This document shows, in pieces, positions 18,146-25,274 of a stretch of DNA of 64,000 nt (its first letter is position 1; each line of letters begins with the position of its first letter). The DNA is from Nonomuraea soli. Its GTDB lineage: Bacteria; Actinomycetota; Actinomycetes; Streptosporangiales; Streptosporangiaceae. The notes below the pieces were generated by a model. It saw nothing but the letters and a program-made list of their open reading frames with translations, did no database searches and was not told the origin of the DNA. A program made the translations under genes and the position numbers. The DNA is taken from assembly GCF_013761175.1 (NCBI RefSeq), contig NZ_JACDUR010000005.1, forward strand, positions 1 through 64,000, in the 5' to 3' direction.

Positions 18146-18949
18146 ATGCTCGCACAGCAGCGCCAACAGACCATCCTGGAGCGTGTCCGGCGGCACGGCG
18201 CGGTCAGGGTCGCCGAGCTGGTGCGCGACCTGGGCGTCTCCGACATGACCATCCGCCGCGACCTGGAGGTGCTCGCCGAGCGCGGGCTCCTGGAGAAGGT
18301 CCACGGTGGAGCCACGATCACCGGTCCCGGCTCCACCGAGGAGCCGGGCTTCGCCGCCAAGACCAGCCGCCAGCAGGCCGAGAAGGAGGCGATCGCCCGC
18401 CGCGCGGCCCAGCTCGTCCGGCCAGGCACCGCGATCGCCCTGTCGGCGGGCACGACCACCTGGGCGCTGGCCCACCACCTGATCGACGTGCCGGAACTCA
18501 CCGTGATCACGAACTCGATCCCCGTGGCCGAGGTCTTCCACCGCGACCAGCGCGACGACCGCACCGTGGTGCTGACCGGTGGCGTGCGCACGCCCTCCGA
18601 CGCCCTCGTCGGCCCCGTGGCCGTGGCCGCCATCAGCAGCCTGCACGTCGACACGGTCTTCCTGGGCGTGCACGGCATGAGCCTGCGCGCCGGGTTCACC
18701 ACCCCCAACCTGCTGGAGGCCGAGACCGACCGGGCGCTCGTGGCCTGCGCCGCCCGCCTGGTGGTGCCCGCCGACCACACCAAGTGGCAGACGGTCGGCA
18801 TCAGCACGATCGCCGAACTGTCCCGCGCCGACGTCGTCATCACCGACGCCGGCCTGGACGAACAGGCGCGCCTGGAGCTCTCGGAGCGCGCCGGGGAACT
18901 CATCATCACCGGAACGGCGAACCGGGACGGAGAGAGCGAGACCATATGA
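18146..18949 (+). CDS. DeoR/GlpR-family transcriptional regulator
   Basis: The 267-residue protein has the N-terminal DeoR helix-turn-helix with the signature VSDMTIRRDLEVLAERG (about 32-48) and a C-terminal sugar-phosphate sensor domain (LSAGTTTWALAH, VLTGG). The ATG at 18146 follows GGAAGGAGG, an excellent Shine-Dalgarno site. CATAAT at 18113-18118 is a candidate -10. It lies 13 bp upstream of galT, so it probably controls galactose metabolism in response to a sugar phosphate. galK and galE are not nearby. Confidence 0.9.
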   Translation: MLAQQRQQTILERVRRHGAVRVAELVRDLGVSDMTIRRDLEVLAERGLLEKVHGGATITGPGSTEEPGFAAKTSRQQAEKEAIARRAAQLVRPGTAIALSAGTTTWALAHHLIDVPELTVITNSIPVAEVFHRDQRDDRTVVLTGGVRTPSDALVGPVAVAAISSLHVDTVFLGVHGMSLRAGFTTPNLLEAETDRALVACAARLVVPADHTKWQTVGISTIAELSRADVVITDAGLDEQARLELSERAGELIITGTANRDGESETI

Positions 18950-18962
18950 ACGGGGATTCGAA

Positions 18963-20009
18963 GTGAAGCGCACCATCACGCACCTGGCCGACGGCAGGGA
19001 GCTGATCTACTTCGACCGTCGCGACGACGCTGACCGCAGCGCCGTGGACCACCGTCCGCTGGACCCGCGGCCGCTCGCCTCGGAACTGCGCTTCGACCCG
19101 CTGACCGAGGAGTGGGTCGCCATCGCGAGCCACCGGCAGACGCGCACGTTCCTGCCGCCCGCCGACGAGTGCCCGCTGTGCCCGTCGAGCGAGGGCCGCG
19201 CGTCGGAGATCCCCGCCTCCGACTACGACGTCGTCGTGTTCGAGAACCGCTTCCCGTCGTTCTCCACCAACCTGGGCACCTATCCGGAAGGCTCCAGGCC
19301 CGGCGTGGGCCGCTGCGAGGTCGTCTGCTTCACCTCCGACCACGACTCCAGCTTCTCCCGGCTCTCCGACGAGCAGGTGGGGCTGGTCATGGAGGCCTGG
19401 GCCGACCGTACGGCGGAGCTGTCCGGCATCGAGGGCGTGGAGCAGGTCTTCTGCTTCGAGAACCGGGGCGAGGAGATCGGCATCACACTCCCCCACCCCC
19501 ACGGGCAGATCTACGGCTACCCGTACGTGACGCCGCGCACCCGGCGCCACCTGGCGGCGGCAGCCAAGAACCCCACGCTCTTCGCCGACGTCCTGCGGGC
19601 CGAGCGTGCGGGACCACGGGTCGTGGCCGCCAACGAGCTGTGGACGGCGTTCGTGCCGCACGCCGCGCGCTGGCCGTTCGAGGTGCACATCTACCCGCAC
19701 CGCCAGGTGCCCGACCTGCCCGCGCTCACGCAGGAGGAGCGTGCCGCCTTCGCGCCGCTCTACACCAGCGTCCTGCGCGCCTTCGACAGGCTCTTCGACG
19801 TGCGCATGCCGTACATCTCCGCCTGGCACCAGGCGCCGGTCCGTCAGGGCCGTGACCTGGCCTATCTTCACCTGGAGCTGTTCAGCGTCCGGCGCGCGCC
19901 CGGCAAGCTGAAGTATCTGGCCGGATCGGAGTCGGCGATGGGCGCCTTCGTCAACGACGTGCCCCCGGAGACGGCCGCCGATCTTCTGAGGTCTCAGGTA
20001 GATCTCTAA
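18963..20009 (+). CDS. galT: Galactose-1-phosphate uridylyltransferase
   Basis: Leloir pathway enzyme that exchanges UMP between UDP-glucose and galactose 1-phosphate. The 348-residue protein contains the active-site HPHGQ with nucleophile H180 and a zinc site starting with C70 and C73. The GTG start follows GGGGA and lies 13 bp after the deoR stop, so the two form an operon. Length and motif order match bacterial GalT. Confidence 0.94.
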   Translation: MKRTITHLADGRELIYFDRRDDADRSAVDHRPLDPRPLASELRFDPLTEEWVAIASHRQTRTFLPPADECPLCPSSEGRASEIPASDYDVVVFENRFPSFSTNLGTYPEGSRPGVGRCEVVCFTSDHDSSFSRLSDEQVGLVMEAWADRTAELSGIEGVEQVFCFENRGEEIGITLPHPHGQIYGYPYVTPRTRRHLAAAAKNPTLFADVLRAERAGPRVVAANELWTAFVPHAARWPFEVHIYPHRQVPDLPALTQEERAAFAPLYTSVLRAFDRLFDVRMPYISAWHQAPVRQGRDLAYLHLELFSVRRAPGKLKYLAGSESAMGAFVNDVPPETAADLLRSQVDL

Positions 20010-20083
20010 GCGGTCTCGGCTTGGAGTCGCGTTACCTCCGTTTTACCGTTAGTATCCCTCTCGCACCGGCTGTCACAGCCGTA

Positions 20084-20204
20084 GCACGCCTAATCCCGGG
20101 CGCGTCGCCCGGGAACCGGGGACCCATCGCACCTCGGGGTGAATCCACTTCGGTGGTAGGGCAGCTCTCCGCGCCCGAACCCGTCAGCTAACCCGGTCGG
20201 CAGG
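20084..20204 (+). promoter_or_regulatory. cyclic di-AMP riboswitch (ydaO/yuaA type)
   Basis: The conserved ydaO core is present in order: CCGGGAACCGGGGACCCA (about 20109-20126), GGGGTGAATCC (20136-20146), GGTAGGG (20155-20161), then CCCGAACCCGTCAGCTAACC (20174-20193) and a closing GGTCGGC. In actinobacteria this riboswitch commonly controls cell wall hydrolases and resuscitation factors, usually as a c-di-AMP off switch. The regulated gene starts 15 nt downstream. A small hairpin (20067-20081) precedes it. Confidence 0.93.
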
Positions 20205-20219
20205 AGGAGAGGAAGGCTA

Positions 20220-21167
20220 TTGGCGGCCAAGTCCGCGACTCTGACCGCCGTGCTCTGCACGGCGGTCGCGCTCGCCGTCGGCGGTTCCCCCGCCGCGGCC
20301 GACCCCAAGCCCAGCGAGTCGAAACTCCGCTCCGAGCTGACGGCACTCGACAAGAAGGTCGACAAGCTCCTCGAGAGCTACAACGCCAAGCGGGTCTCCC
20401 TGGCCAAGGCTCAGCAGGACGAGAAGGCCGCCAGAGACCGCCTCGCCCGGGCCGAGGCCCAGCTCGCCGACGCGCACAAGCTCATCAGCCAGATCGCCCA
20501 GCTCCACTACCAGGGCAACCCCGGCGTGACCCCCTTCCTCACCCCCGACTCCAGTGCCGGCGCCGCCGTGCTCAACGAGATCACCGAGGAGCAGAAGGCG
20601 GCCATCGCCGGCGTCAAGGCCGGCCGCGACGCCAAGCAGCAGGCCGCCGAGGAGGCGACCGCCCTGGCCGCGCAGATCAAGACCGAGACCTCCGAGCTGG
20701 CGAGCCAGCGCAAGGAGGCCGAGAAGCTGATCGACGAGATCAAGGACAAGCTCGAGGACCTCGTGCCGTACGGCACCGGCCGCCGCTCCGACGGCAGCTT
20801 CGCCCCCGAGCTGCCGAGCGGCTCCGACAACATCACCCCGCGCACCCGCCTGATGCGCGCGGAGGTCCAGAAGAACTTCAACCTCCAGTTCTCGGTCGGC
20901 TGCTACCGCGTCGACAACAGCGGCGAGCATCCGCTCGGCAGGGCGTGCGACTTCATGATGAGCTCCGGCGGCGCCATGCCGAGCGCTGCGGGCAACACAC
21001 TCGGCGACCAGGTGGCCGCCTGGGCGGTGAAGAACATGGACAAGCTGGGCGTGAAGTACGTGATCTGGAAGCAGCGGATCAACCAGGGCAGCGGGTGGCG
21101 TGCCATGTCCGACCGGGGCAGCATCACCGCCAACCACTACGACCACGTGCACATCTCGATGCTCTGA
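20220..21167 (+). CDS. Secreted coiled-coil protein with peptidase-like (ARB-07466-type) C-terminal domain
   Basis: The 315-residue protein begins with a Sec signal peptide (hydrophobic 8-22, AxA-like site near AAA-D). A long coiled coil rich in A, K, E and Q follows (about 30-185, typical of NlpC/P60 and M23 partners). The C-terminal domain (about 205-315) has GRACDFM and HYDHVHIS, features of D-Ala-D-Ala carboxypeptidase-like zinc domains. It starts with TTG; GGAAGG lies just upstream, so it starts right after the c-di-AMP riboswitch. It probably trims or remodels peptidoglycan. Confidence 0.85.
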   Translation: MAAKSATLTAVLCTAVALAVGGSPAAADPKPSESKLRSELTALDKKVDKLLESYNAKRVSLAKAQQDEKAARDRLARAEAQLADAHKLISQIAQLHYQGNPGVTPFLTPDSSAGAAVLNEITEEQKAAIAGVKAGRDAKQQAAEEATALAAQIKTETSELASQRKEAEKLIDEIKDKLEDLVPYGTGRRSDGSFAPELPSGSDNITPRTRLMRAEVQKNFNLQFSVGCYRVDNSGEHPLGRACDFMMSSGGAMPSAAGNTLGDQVAAWAVKNMDKLGVKYVIWKQRINQGSGWRAMSDRGSITANHYDHVHISML

Positions 21168-21176
21168 CCAGCCGTG

Positions 21177-21213
21177 CCCCACCCAGGTATCTGGCGCGGA
21201 CGCCTGGGTGGGG
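21177..21213 (+). terminator. hairpin terminator
   Basis: A perfect 11-bp stem (21177-21187 with 21203-21213) with a 15-nt loop begins 10 nt after the stop of the secreted hydrolase gene. It is followed by TGCTCTTCTC rather than a pure U-tract. Confidence 0.75.
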
Positions 21214-21307
21214 TGCTCTTCTCGTACGGCACGCACGGGTCACGCGACGGGTCAGCTCGCAGTGAACCTGACCCCTTCGCCCCCGTTCACCGGGTGAAGC
21301 TGATCGC

Positions 21308-21961
21308 ATGAAAGCTCGTTACGACGGCCTGGCCGACTGGTACGACACCTGGAACTCCTCCTTCTACCGCATGAACTACGCGCCGCTCGCCGAGATCCTG
21401 GGCCCGGGCGAAGGGCTCTGCCTCGACCTCGGGTGCGGCACCGGGCAGTACTTCGAGGTCATCCGCGACACCGGCCGTGTCCCGCTCGGCCTCGACCGGT
21501 CCGCCGACCAACTGCGCCTGGCCAGGACGAGGACAGGTGGGCCACTGCTCCAGGCCGACGCCGGGCGGCTTCCGTTGCGCGATGCGAGCCTGCCTGCCGT
21601 GGTGTCGGTGTGGACCTCCACCGACCTGCCCGACTTCCCCGCCATGCTGCGCGAGGCCGCCCGCGTGCTCCTGCCCGGCGGGGTCTTCGTCTTCTACGGC
21701 GTGCATCCCTGCTTCAACGGGCCGCACGTGCAGGTGATGGAGGACAGGGTCGTCGTCCACCACACCTACCGGCAGCGGGGCTGGCACGAGCGGGCGCCGT
21801 GGTGGAACGCCGAGGGTGTGCGCGACCGCGTGGGGATGAACCACCTGCCGCTGCCGGACTTCCTCAACGCCTTCATCGCCTCCGGGCTGACGATCGAGCG
21901 CGTCTACGAGCCACGCGAGCACGCCGTGCCGAACATCCTGGCCGTACGCGCCCGCGCCTGA
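21308..21961 (+). CDS. Class I SAM-dependent methyltransferase
   Basis: The 217-residue protein has the glycine-rich SAM motif LDLGCGTGQY (about 40-49), the acidic post-motif GLDRSADQL and the motif REAARVLLPGGVFVFYG. The substrate is unknown. It starts YDGLADWYDTWN, typical of small-molecule methyltransferases related to UbiE. It ends 1 bp from the convergent MmcQ/YjbR gene. Confidence 0.87.
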   Translation: MKARYDGLADWYDTWNSSFYRMNYAPLAEILGPGEGLCLDLGCGTGQYFEVIRDTGRVPLGLDRSADQLRLARTRTGGPLLQADAGRLPLRDASLPAVVSVWTSTDLPDFPAMLREAARVLLPGGVFVFYGVHPCFNGPHVQVMEDRVVVHHTYRQRGWHERAPWWNAEGVRDRVGMNHLPLPDFLNAFIASGLTIERVYEPREHAVPNILAVRARA

Positions 21962-21962
21962 C

Positions 21963-22331
21963 TCACGATTCCGGGTGGTCGGCGTTCAGCCTCGCCACCA
22001 GCGTCTTGGGCGCCACGCAACGGTAGGCGTCGGCGACGATCTCGCCGATCTCCTTCCAGTCGACCTCGACGTCGAGGTAGACACCCAGCCAGCCGCGGTG
22101 CCCGACGTACGGCGGGCGGAAGTAGTGCTCGGGATCCTCGGCGATCAGCTCCTCCTGCACCCCCGAAGGCGCCGCGCACCAGAACGCCAGCCGGTCGTCA
22201 TGATGGTGGTCGGCGTACATGACGAACGTCTTCTTACCGCGCACGAACCAGGTCGGCTCACCGTGGCTGACACGTTCCGTGGCCTCCGGCATCGCCATGC
22301 ACCGTCGGCGGAGCTCCTCCAGCGGGTCCAT
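21963..22331 (-). CDS. MmcQ/YjbR family protein
   Basis: A 122-residue protein of the CyaY-like YjbR fold, whose members are DNA-binding or of unknown function. Family features include an HGEPTWFVRGKKTF segment, an internal WLGVYLD, and a C-terminal YRCVAPKTL. The ATG at 22331 is preceded by TAACGT at a six-nt spacing on the minus strand, which fits a leaderless transcript. It is divergent from the DinB-like gene, whose ATG is only 12 bp away. Confidence 0.85.
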   Translation of the reverse strand: MDPLEELRRRCMAMPEATERVSHGEPTWFVRGKKTFVMYADHHHDDRLAFWCAAPSGVQEELIAEDPEHYFRPPYVGHRGWLGVYLDVEVDWKEIGEIVADAYRCVAPKTLVARLNADHPES

Positions 22332-22342
22332 AATCAAACGTT

Positions 22343-22843
22343 ATGACACGCGCTGAGACCCCACACATCGCTCCCGAATTCGAGACGTTGAAGGCCTTCC
22401 TCGACCACCAGCGCGACACGCTGGCCTGGAAGTGCGAAGGGCTCGGCGACGAGGAGCTGCGGCAGCAGAACATCGAGCCTTCGCCGCTGTCGCTCATGGG
22501 GCTCCTGCGCCACATGGCCGACGTGGAGCGCGGCTGGTTCCGCCGCGTGATCGCCGGCGAGAACGCGCCCGCCCACTTCTGGCACCCCGACGGGAGCGAG
22601 AGCGACTTCACGCGGGCCGCCGACGACACCGGCGAGTCGGCCTTCGCCCTGTGGCGGGAGGAGGTCGCCGCCTCCCGCGCCATCGGCGAGAAGGTCACGC
22701 TCGACGACGTGGTCATCCACCCGCGTTCGGGAGGGCGGTACTCCGTACGGTGGATCTACGTGCACATGATCGAGGAGTACGCCCGCCACAACGGCCACGC
22801 CGACCTGCTGCGGGAGCGGATCGACGGGGCCACGGGCGAGTAG
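22343..22843 (+). CDS. DinB-like / DUF664 protein (mycothiol-transferase-like fold)
   Basis: A 166-residue four-helix-bundle protein of the DinB/DUF664 group, many of which are metal-dependent thiol S-transferases using mycothiol or bacillithiol. The expected metal histidines are visible: HMADVERGWF (H at about 57) and the late HMIEEYARHNGHADLLRE. It is leaderless-like, with TAATCA six nt before the ATG. It ends 4 bp from the convergent site-2 protease gene. Confidence 0.87.
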   Translation: MTRAETPHIAPEFETLKAFLDHQRDTLAWKCEGLGDEELRQQNIEPSPLSLMGLLRHMADVERGWFRRVIAGENAPAHFWHPDGSESDFTRAADDTGESAFALWREEVAASRAIGEKVTLDDVVIHPRSGGRYSVRWIYVHMIEEYARHNGHADLLRERIDGATGE

Positions 22844-22847
22844 CGGC

Positions 22848-24164
22848 TCAGCCGGTCAGCTTGACCGGGTTGACCAGGTCGGCGTACACGAGCAGGCCGG
22901 CCATGAACATGAAGACGAAGGCCAGGGCGTAGGTGAGCGGGAGCACCTTGGCCACGTCGACCGGAGCGGGCTCGGGGCGCCGGGCGATCCGGGCGAAACC
23001 GCGCTTGAGCCCCTCCCACAGGCCTCCGGCGATGTGCCCGCCGTCGAGCGGCAGCAGCGGGATCAGGTTGAACAGGCCCACCGCCAGGTTGAAGCCAGCC
23101 AGCAGGTTGACGAACACCAGCAGCTTGTTCTCGACCGCGATGTCCATCGTGGCGATCTCGCCGCCGATGCGGCCGATGCCGACCACGCCGATCGGGCCGT
23201 TCGCGTCGCGCTCGTCACCCGAGAAGGCGGCGTTCCACACGCCCACCATGCGCTGCGGCAGGTTGATCAGCGACTCGCCGACGTGCGCCACGGTCTCCCC
23301 GAACTCGGTGACCAGGTAGGGGAAGTCCTTCTGCTCGATCACGACCTGCGGCACGACACCGAGGTAGCCCACGCCCTTGTCGATCTTCTTCGGGTCTTCG
23401 ACGTTGGGCATGTCCTGCGCGATCAGCGCGACCTTCAGATCCTGGAGCTTGCCTTCACGCTCGATGCCGAGGGTGACCTGCGAGGCGCCCGCCGCGCGGA
23501 TGCCGTCTCTGACCTGCTCCCAGCGGGTGATCGGCGTGCCGTTGAAGGAGACGACCTTGTCGCCCGGCTTCAGGCCCGCCTGCGCCGAAGGCGTCTTGGG
23601 ATCCGCCGCCGTGCACGCCCGGTTCGGCTCCTTCTGCTGGACCTCCGCGGAAACCACGCACTGCTGCACCTGGGCGAGGACCGGCTTGAGCGTCTGCACG
23701 CCCATGACCATGTAGACGACGCCGAACAGCACGAACGCCAGCAGGATGTTCATGAACGGGCCGCCCGACATGATGATGACCTTCTGCCACCACTTCTTCC
23801 GGTAGAAGACCCGGTTCTCGTCGCCCGGCCGCACCTCCTCCTGGGCCAGGTCGCGAGCCTGCTCGATCAGGCCCTGAAACGGTCCGGTGGAGGTCTGGCG
23901 CACCTTGTTCGGGTCGTCGCCCGGGCGGGGCGGAAGCATGCCGATCATGCGGATGTAGCCGCCGAACGGCAGCCACTTGACGCCGTACTCGGTCTCGCCC
24001 TTCCGCTTGGACCACATCGTCGGCCCGAACCCCACCATGTACTGCGTCACCTTGACGCCGAAGAGCTTGGCGGGGACCAGGTGCCCGATCTCGTGCAACC
24101 CGATCGACACCATGAGCCCGACGAGGATGATGAGAATCCCCGCCAGGAAGATCAACCAGTCCAT
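22848..24164 (-). CDS. Site-2 zinc metalloprotease of the RseP/Rip1 family
   Basis: An intramembrane protease that cleaves membrane-anchored anti-sigma factors and other single-pass proteins. The 438-residue protein has HEIGH (24-28) in the first membrane helix, a central PDZ domain (about residues 190-270, AGLKPGDKVVSFNG) and the second active-site motif LIPLLPLDGGH near the C-terminus. The ATG at 24164 follows GGGAGG; GTG at 24185 would be 7 residues longer. Related actinobacterial proteins such as Mycobacterium Rip1 control cell envelope stress responses. The usual neighbours dxr and ispG are not adjacent here. Confidence 0.93.
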   Translation of the reverse strand: MDWLIFLAGILIILVGLMVSIGLHEIGHLVPAKLFGVKVTQYMVGFGPTMWSKRKGETEYGVKWLPFGGYIRMIGMLPPRPGDDPNKVRQTSTGPFQGLIEQARDLAQEEVRPGDENRVFYRKKWWQKVIIMSGGPFMNILLAFVLFGVVYMVMGVQTLKPVLAQVQQCVVSAEVQQKEPNRACTAADPKTPSAQAGLKPGDKVVSFNGTPITRWEQVRDGIRAAGASQVTLGIEREGKLQDLKVALIAQDMPNVEDPKKIDKGVGYLGVVPQVVIEQKDFPYLVTEFGETVAHVGESLINLPQRMVGVWNAAFSGDERDANGPIGVVGIGRIGGEIATMDIAVENKLLVFVNLLAGFNLAVGLFNLIPLLPLDGGHIAGGLWEGLKRGFARIARRPEPAPVDVAKVLPLTYALAFVFMFMAGLLVYADLVNPVKLTG

Positions 24165-24296
24165 CCACACCCTCCCGTTGGCCACAGACTAGTCGAAGTC
24201 TCCACGCCTGAACCGCTTGCGCACGCTTTGCCAAGTCGAGAGACTTCGTTGACAGTGCGCAGTCACTCGATCACCCTGAGACATGTGGGGAGTGCT

Positions 24297-24899
24297 TTGA
24301 TCCGGATCCTCGTCGCCGAGCACGTGCCGCTGGTGCGGCGTGGCCTGGTCGCCTCGCTCGAGGCCGAACTCGACCTCGTGGTCGTCGCCGACGTCGGCAG
24401 CGGGGAGGACGTCGTCCCCGCCGCCCTGACCCTGCGGCCCGACGCGGCGGTCATCGACCTGGAACTGCCGGGCGACGGCCTGGCCGTCACGGAACGGCTC
24501 CACGAGAAGGCGCCCGCATGCCGCGCGCTGATCCTCGCGGCCCAGCCCAACCCCGGTCTCGTACGGCGGGCCTTCGCCGCCCACGCGCTCGGCTTCCTCA
24601 GCCTGGACGTGGCACCCGAACAACTGGCGGAAGGGCTGCGGCAGGTCGCCGCCGGCCGCCGGGCCGTCGAGCCCGACCTGGCGATCGCCGCGCTCGAGTC
24701 GGCGTCGAACCCCCTCACCAGGCGAGAGCTCGAGGTGCTGCGGATCGCTGCGCGGGGTGCGCGCTCGGCGGAGATCGCGGACGCGCTGTTCCTGTCGGTC
24801 GGGACGGTGCGCAACCACTTCTCGCGCATCATGTGCAAGACGGGCGCGCGCAACCGCCTCGACGCGGTGCGGATCGCCAGCAGCTCGGGCTGGCTCTAG
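24297..24899 (+). CDS. Orphan LuxR/NarL-type response regulator with degenerate receiver switch
   Basis: The 200-residue protein has an N-terminal receiver domain (1-120) and a C-terminal LuxR helix-turn-helix (about 140-195, TRRELEVLRIAARGARSAEIA). The phosphoacceptor Asp54 is kept (VIDLELPG). However, the acidic pair near the N-terminus reads EH (8-9) rather than ED/DD, the switch Thr is Ala (LILAAQ) and the conserved Lys is Leu (FLSLD). No sensor kinase is adjacent. The TTG start has GGGGAG upstream; TTGACA lies at 24249-24254. It is convergent with the lanthipeptide locus, where it may act as a RamR-like regulator (inference). Confidence 0.88.
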   Translation: MIRILVAEHVPLVRRGLVASLEAELDLVVVADVGSGEDVVPAALTLRPDAAVIDLELPGDGLAVTERLHEKAPACRALILAAQPNPGLVRRAFAAHALGFLSLDVAPEQLAEGLRQVAAGRRAVEPDLAIAALESASNPLTRRELEVLRIAARGARSAEIADALFLSVGTVRNHFSRIMCKTGARNRLDAVRIASSSGWL

Positions 24900-25105
24900 A
24901 GCTTCGAGCGGACTCGCTCCAGCCTCAACCGCATGCTCGACGGAATCGCCCACCTCATCGCCATTTCTCCAGGCAGGAGCGCGTTCTTCAGGCGCCCCCT
25001 CCGAGAGGACACGAGCTCCCTCGGGCGCCACTCTCCGGGAGGGGACGCGCTCCCTCGGGCGTCGGCCGGGACGATGTACGGCCAGCCCGCACGATGTGAC
25101 CGAGC

Positions 25106-25133
25106 CCCGGGGGAACCGCGCCGCTCCCCCGGG
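25106..25133 (-). terminator. hairpin downstream of the lanthipeptide precursor gene
   Basis: A perfect 9-bp stem (25106-25114 with 25125-25133) with a 10-nt loop lies 22 nt past the precursor stop on the minus strand. The stem is all G/C except one pair. It probably ends the lanKC-lanA transcript. The next 200 bp hold two copies of GCTCCCTCGGGCG (25015 and 25049) and no credible gene. Confidence 0.6.
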
Positions 25134-25155
25134 ACCCGGAGTCCACGAGGCCGAG

Positions 25156-25272
25156 TCAGCAGAGCAACAGGCTCAGCCAGCTCGCGCCTCCGCCACAACA
25201 CCGGCTGTAGCAGCTGTCGAAGCCGCCGCCGGGAGTCTCGGGCTCGAGCCCTTGAAGATCGAGGAGCGCCAT
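25156..25272 (-). CDS. Class III lanthipeptide precursor peptide (LanA)
   Basis: A 38-residue ribosomal peptide, missed by length cut-offs. Its leader begins MALLDLQGLE, with the LLDLQ motif (3-7) that class III LanKC enzymes recognise. The core carries S20, C21, S23, C25 and C26 (SCYSRCC), a Gly-rich spacer, and ends SWLSLLLC, a perfect labionin signature S31-x2-S34-x3-C38. The GGAGG Shine-Dalgarno site is 7 nt upstream; another ATG two codons earlier is too close to it. The gene starts 2 nt after the lanKC stop, so translation is coupled. The product would carry one labionin or lanthionine at the C-terminus, probably a second ring near 20-26, and perhaps a disulfide. SapB, catenulipeptin and labyrinthopeptin are relatives; this core is not one I recognise. 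Confidence 0.9.
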   Translation of the reverse strand: MALLDLQGLEPETPGGGFDSCYSRCCGGGASWLSLLLC

Positions 25273-25274
25273 CC

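Noticed and set aside
24900..25155. Possible second lanthipeptide precursor downstream of the first
   Set aside because: I checked for LLDLQ-type leaders and Ser/Cys-rich ends. The direct repeat GCTCCCTCGGGCG (25015, 25049) does not encode one.
24896..25201. 101-codon minus-strand frame downstream of lanKC
   Set aside because: It overlaps the precursor gene in another frame, has no ribosome site and gives an Arg-rich product. The 38-codon precursor is supported by its leader and ring motifs.
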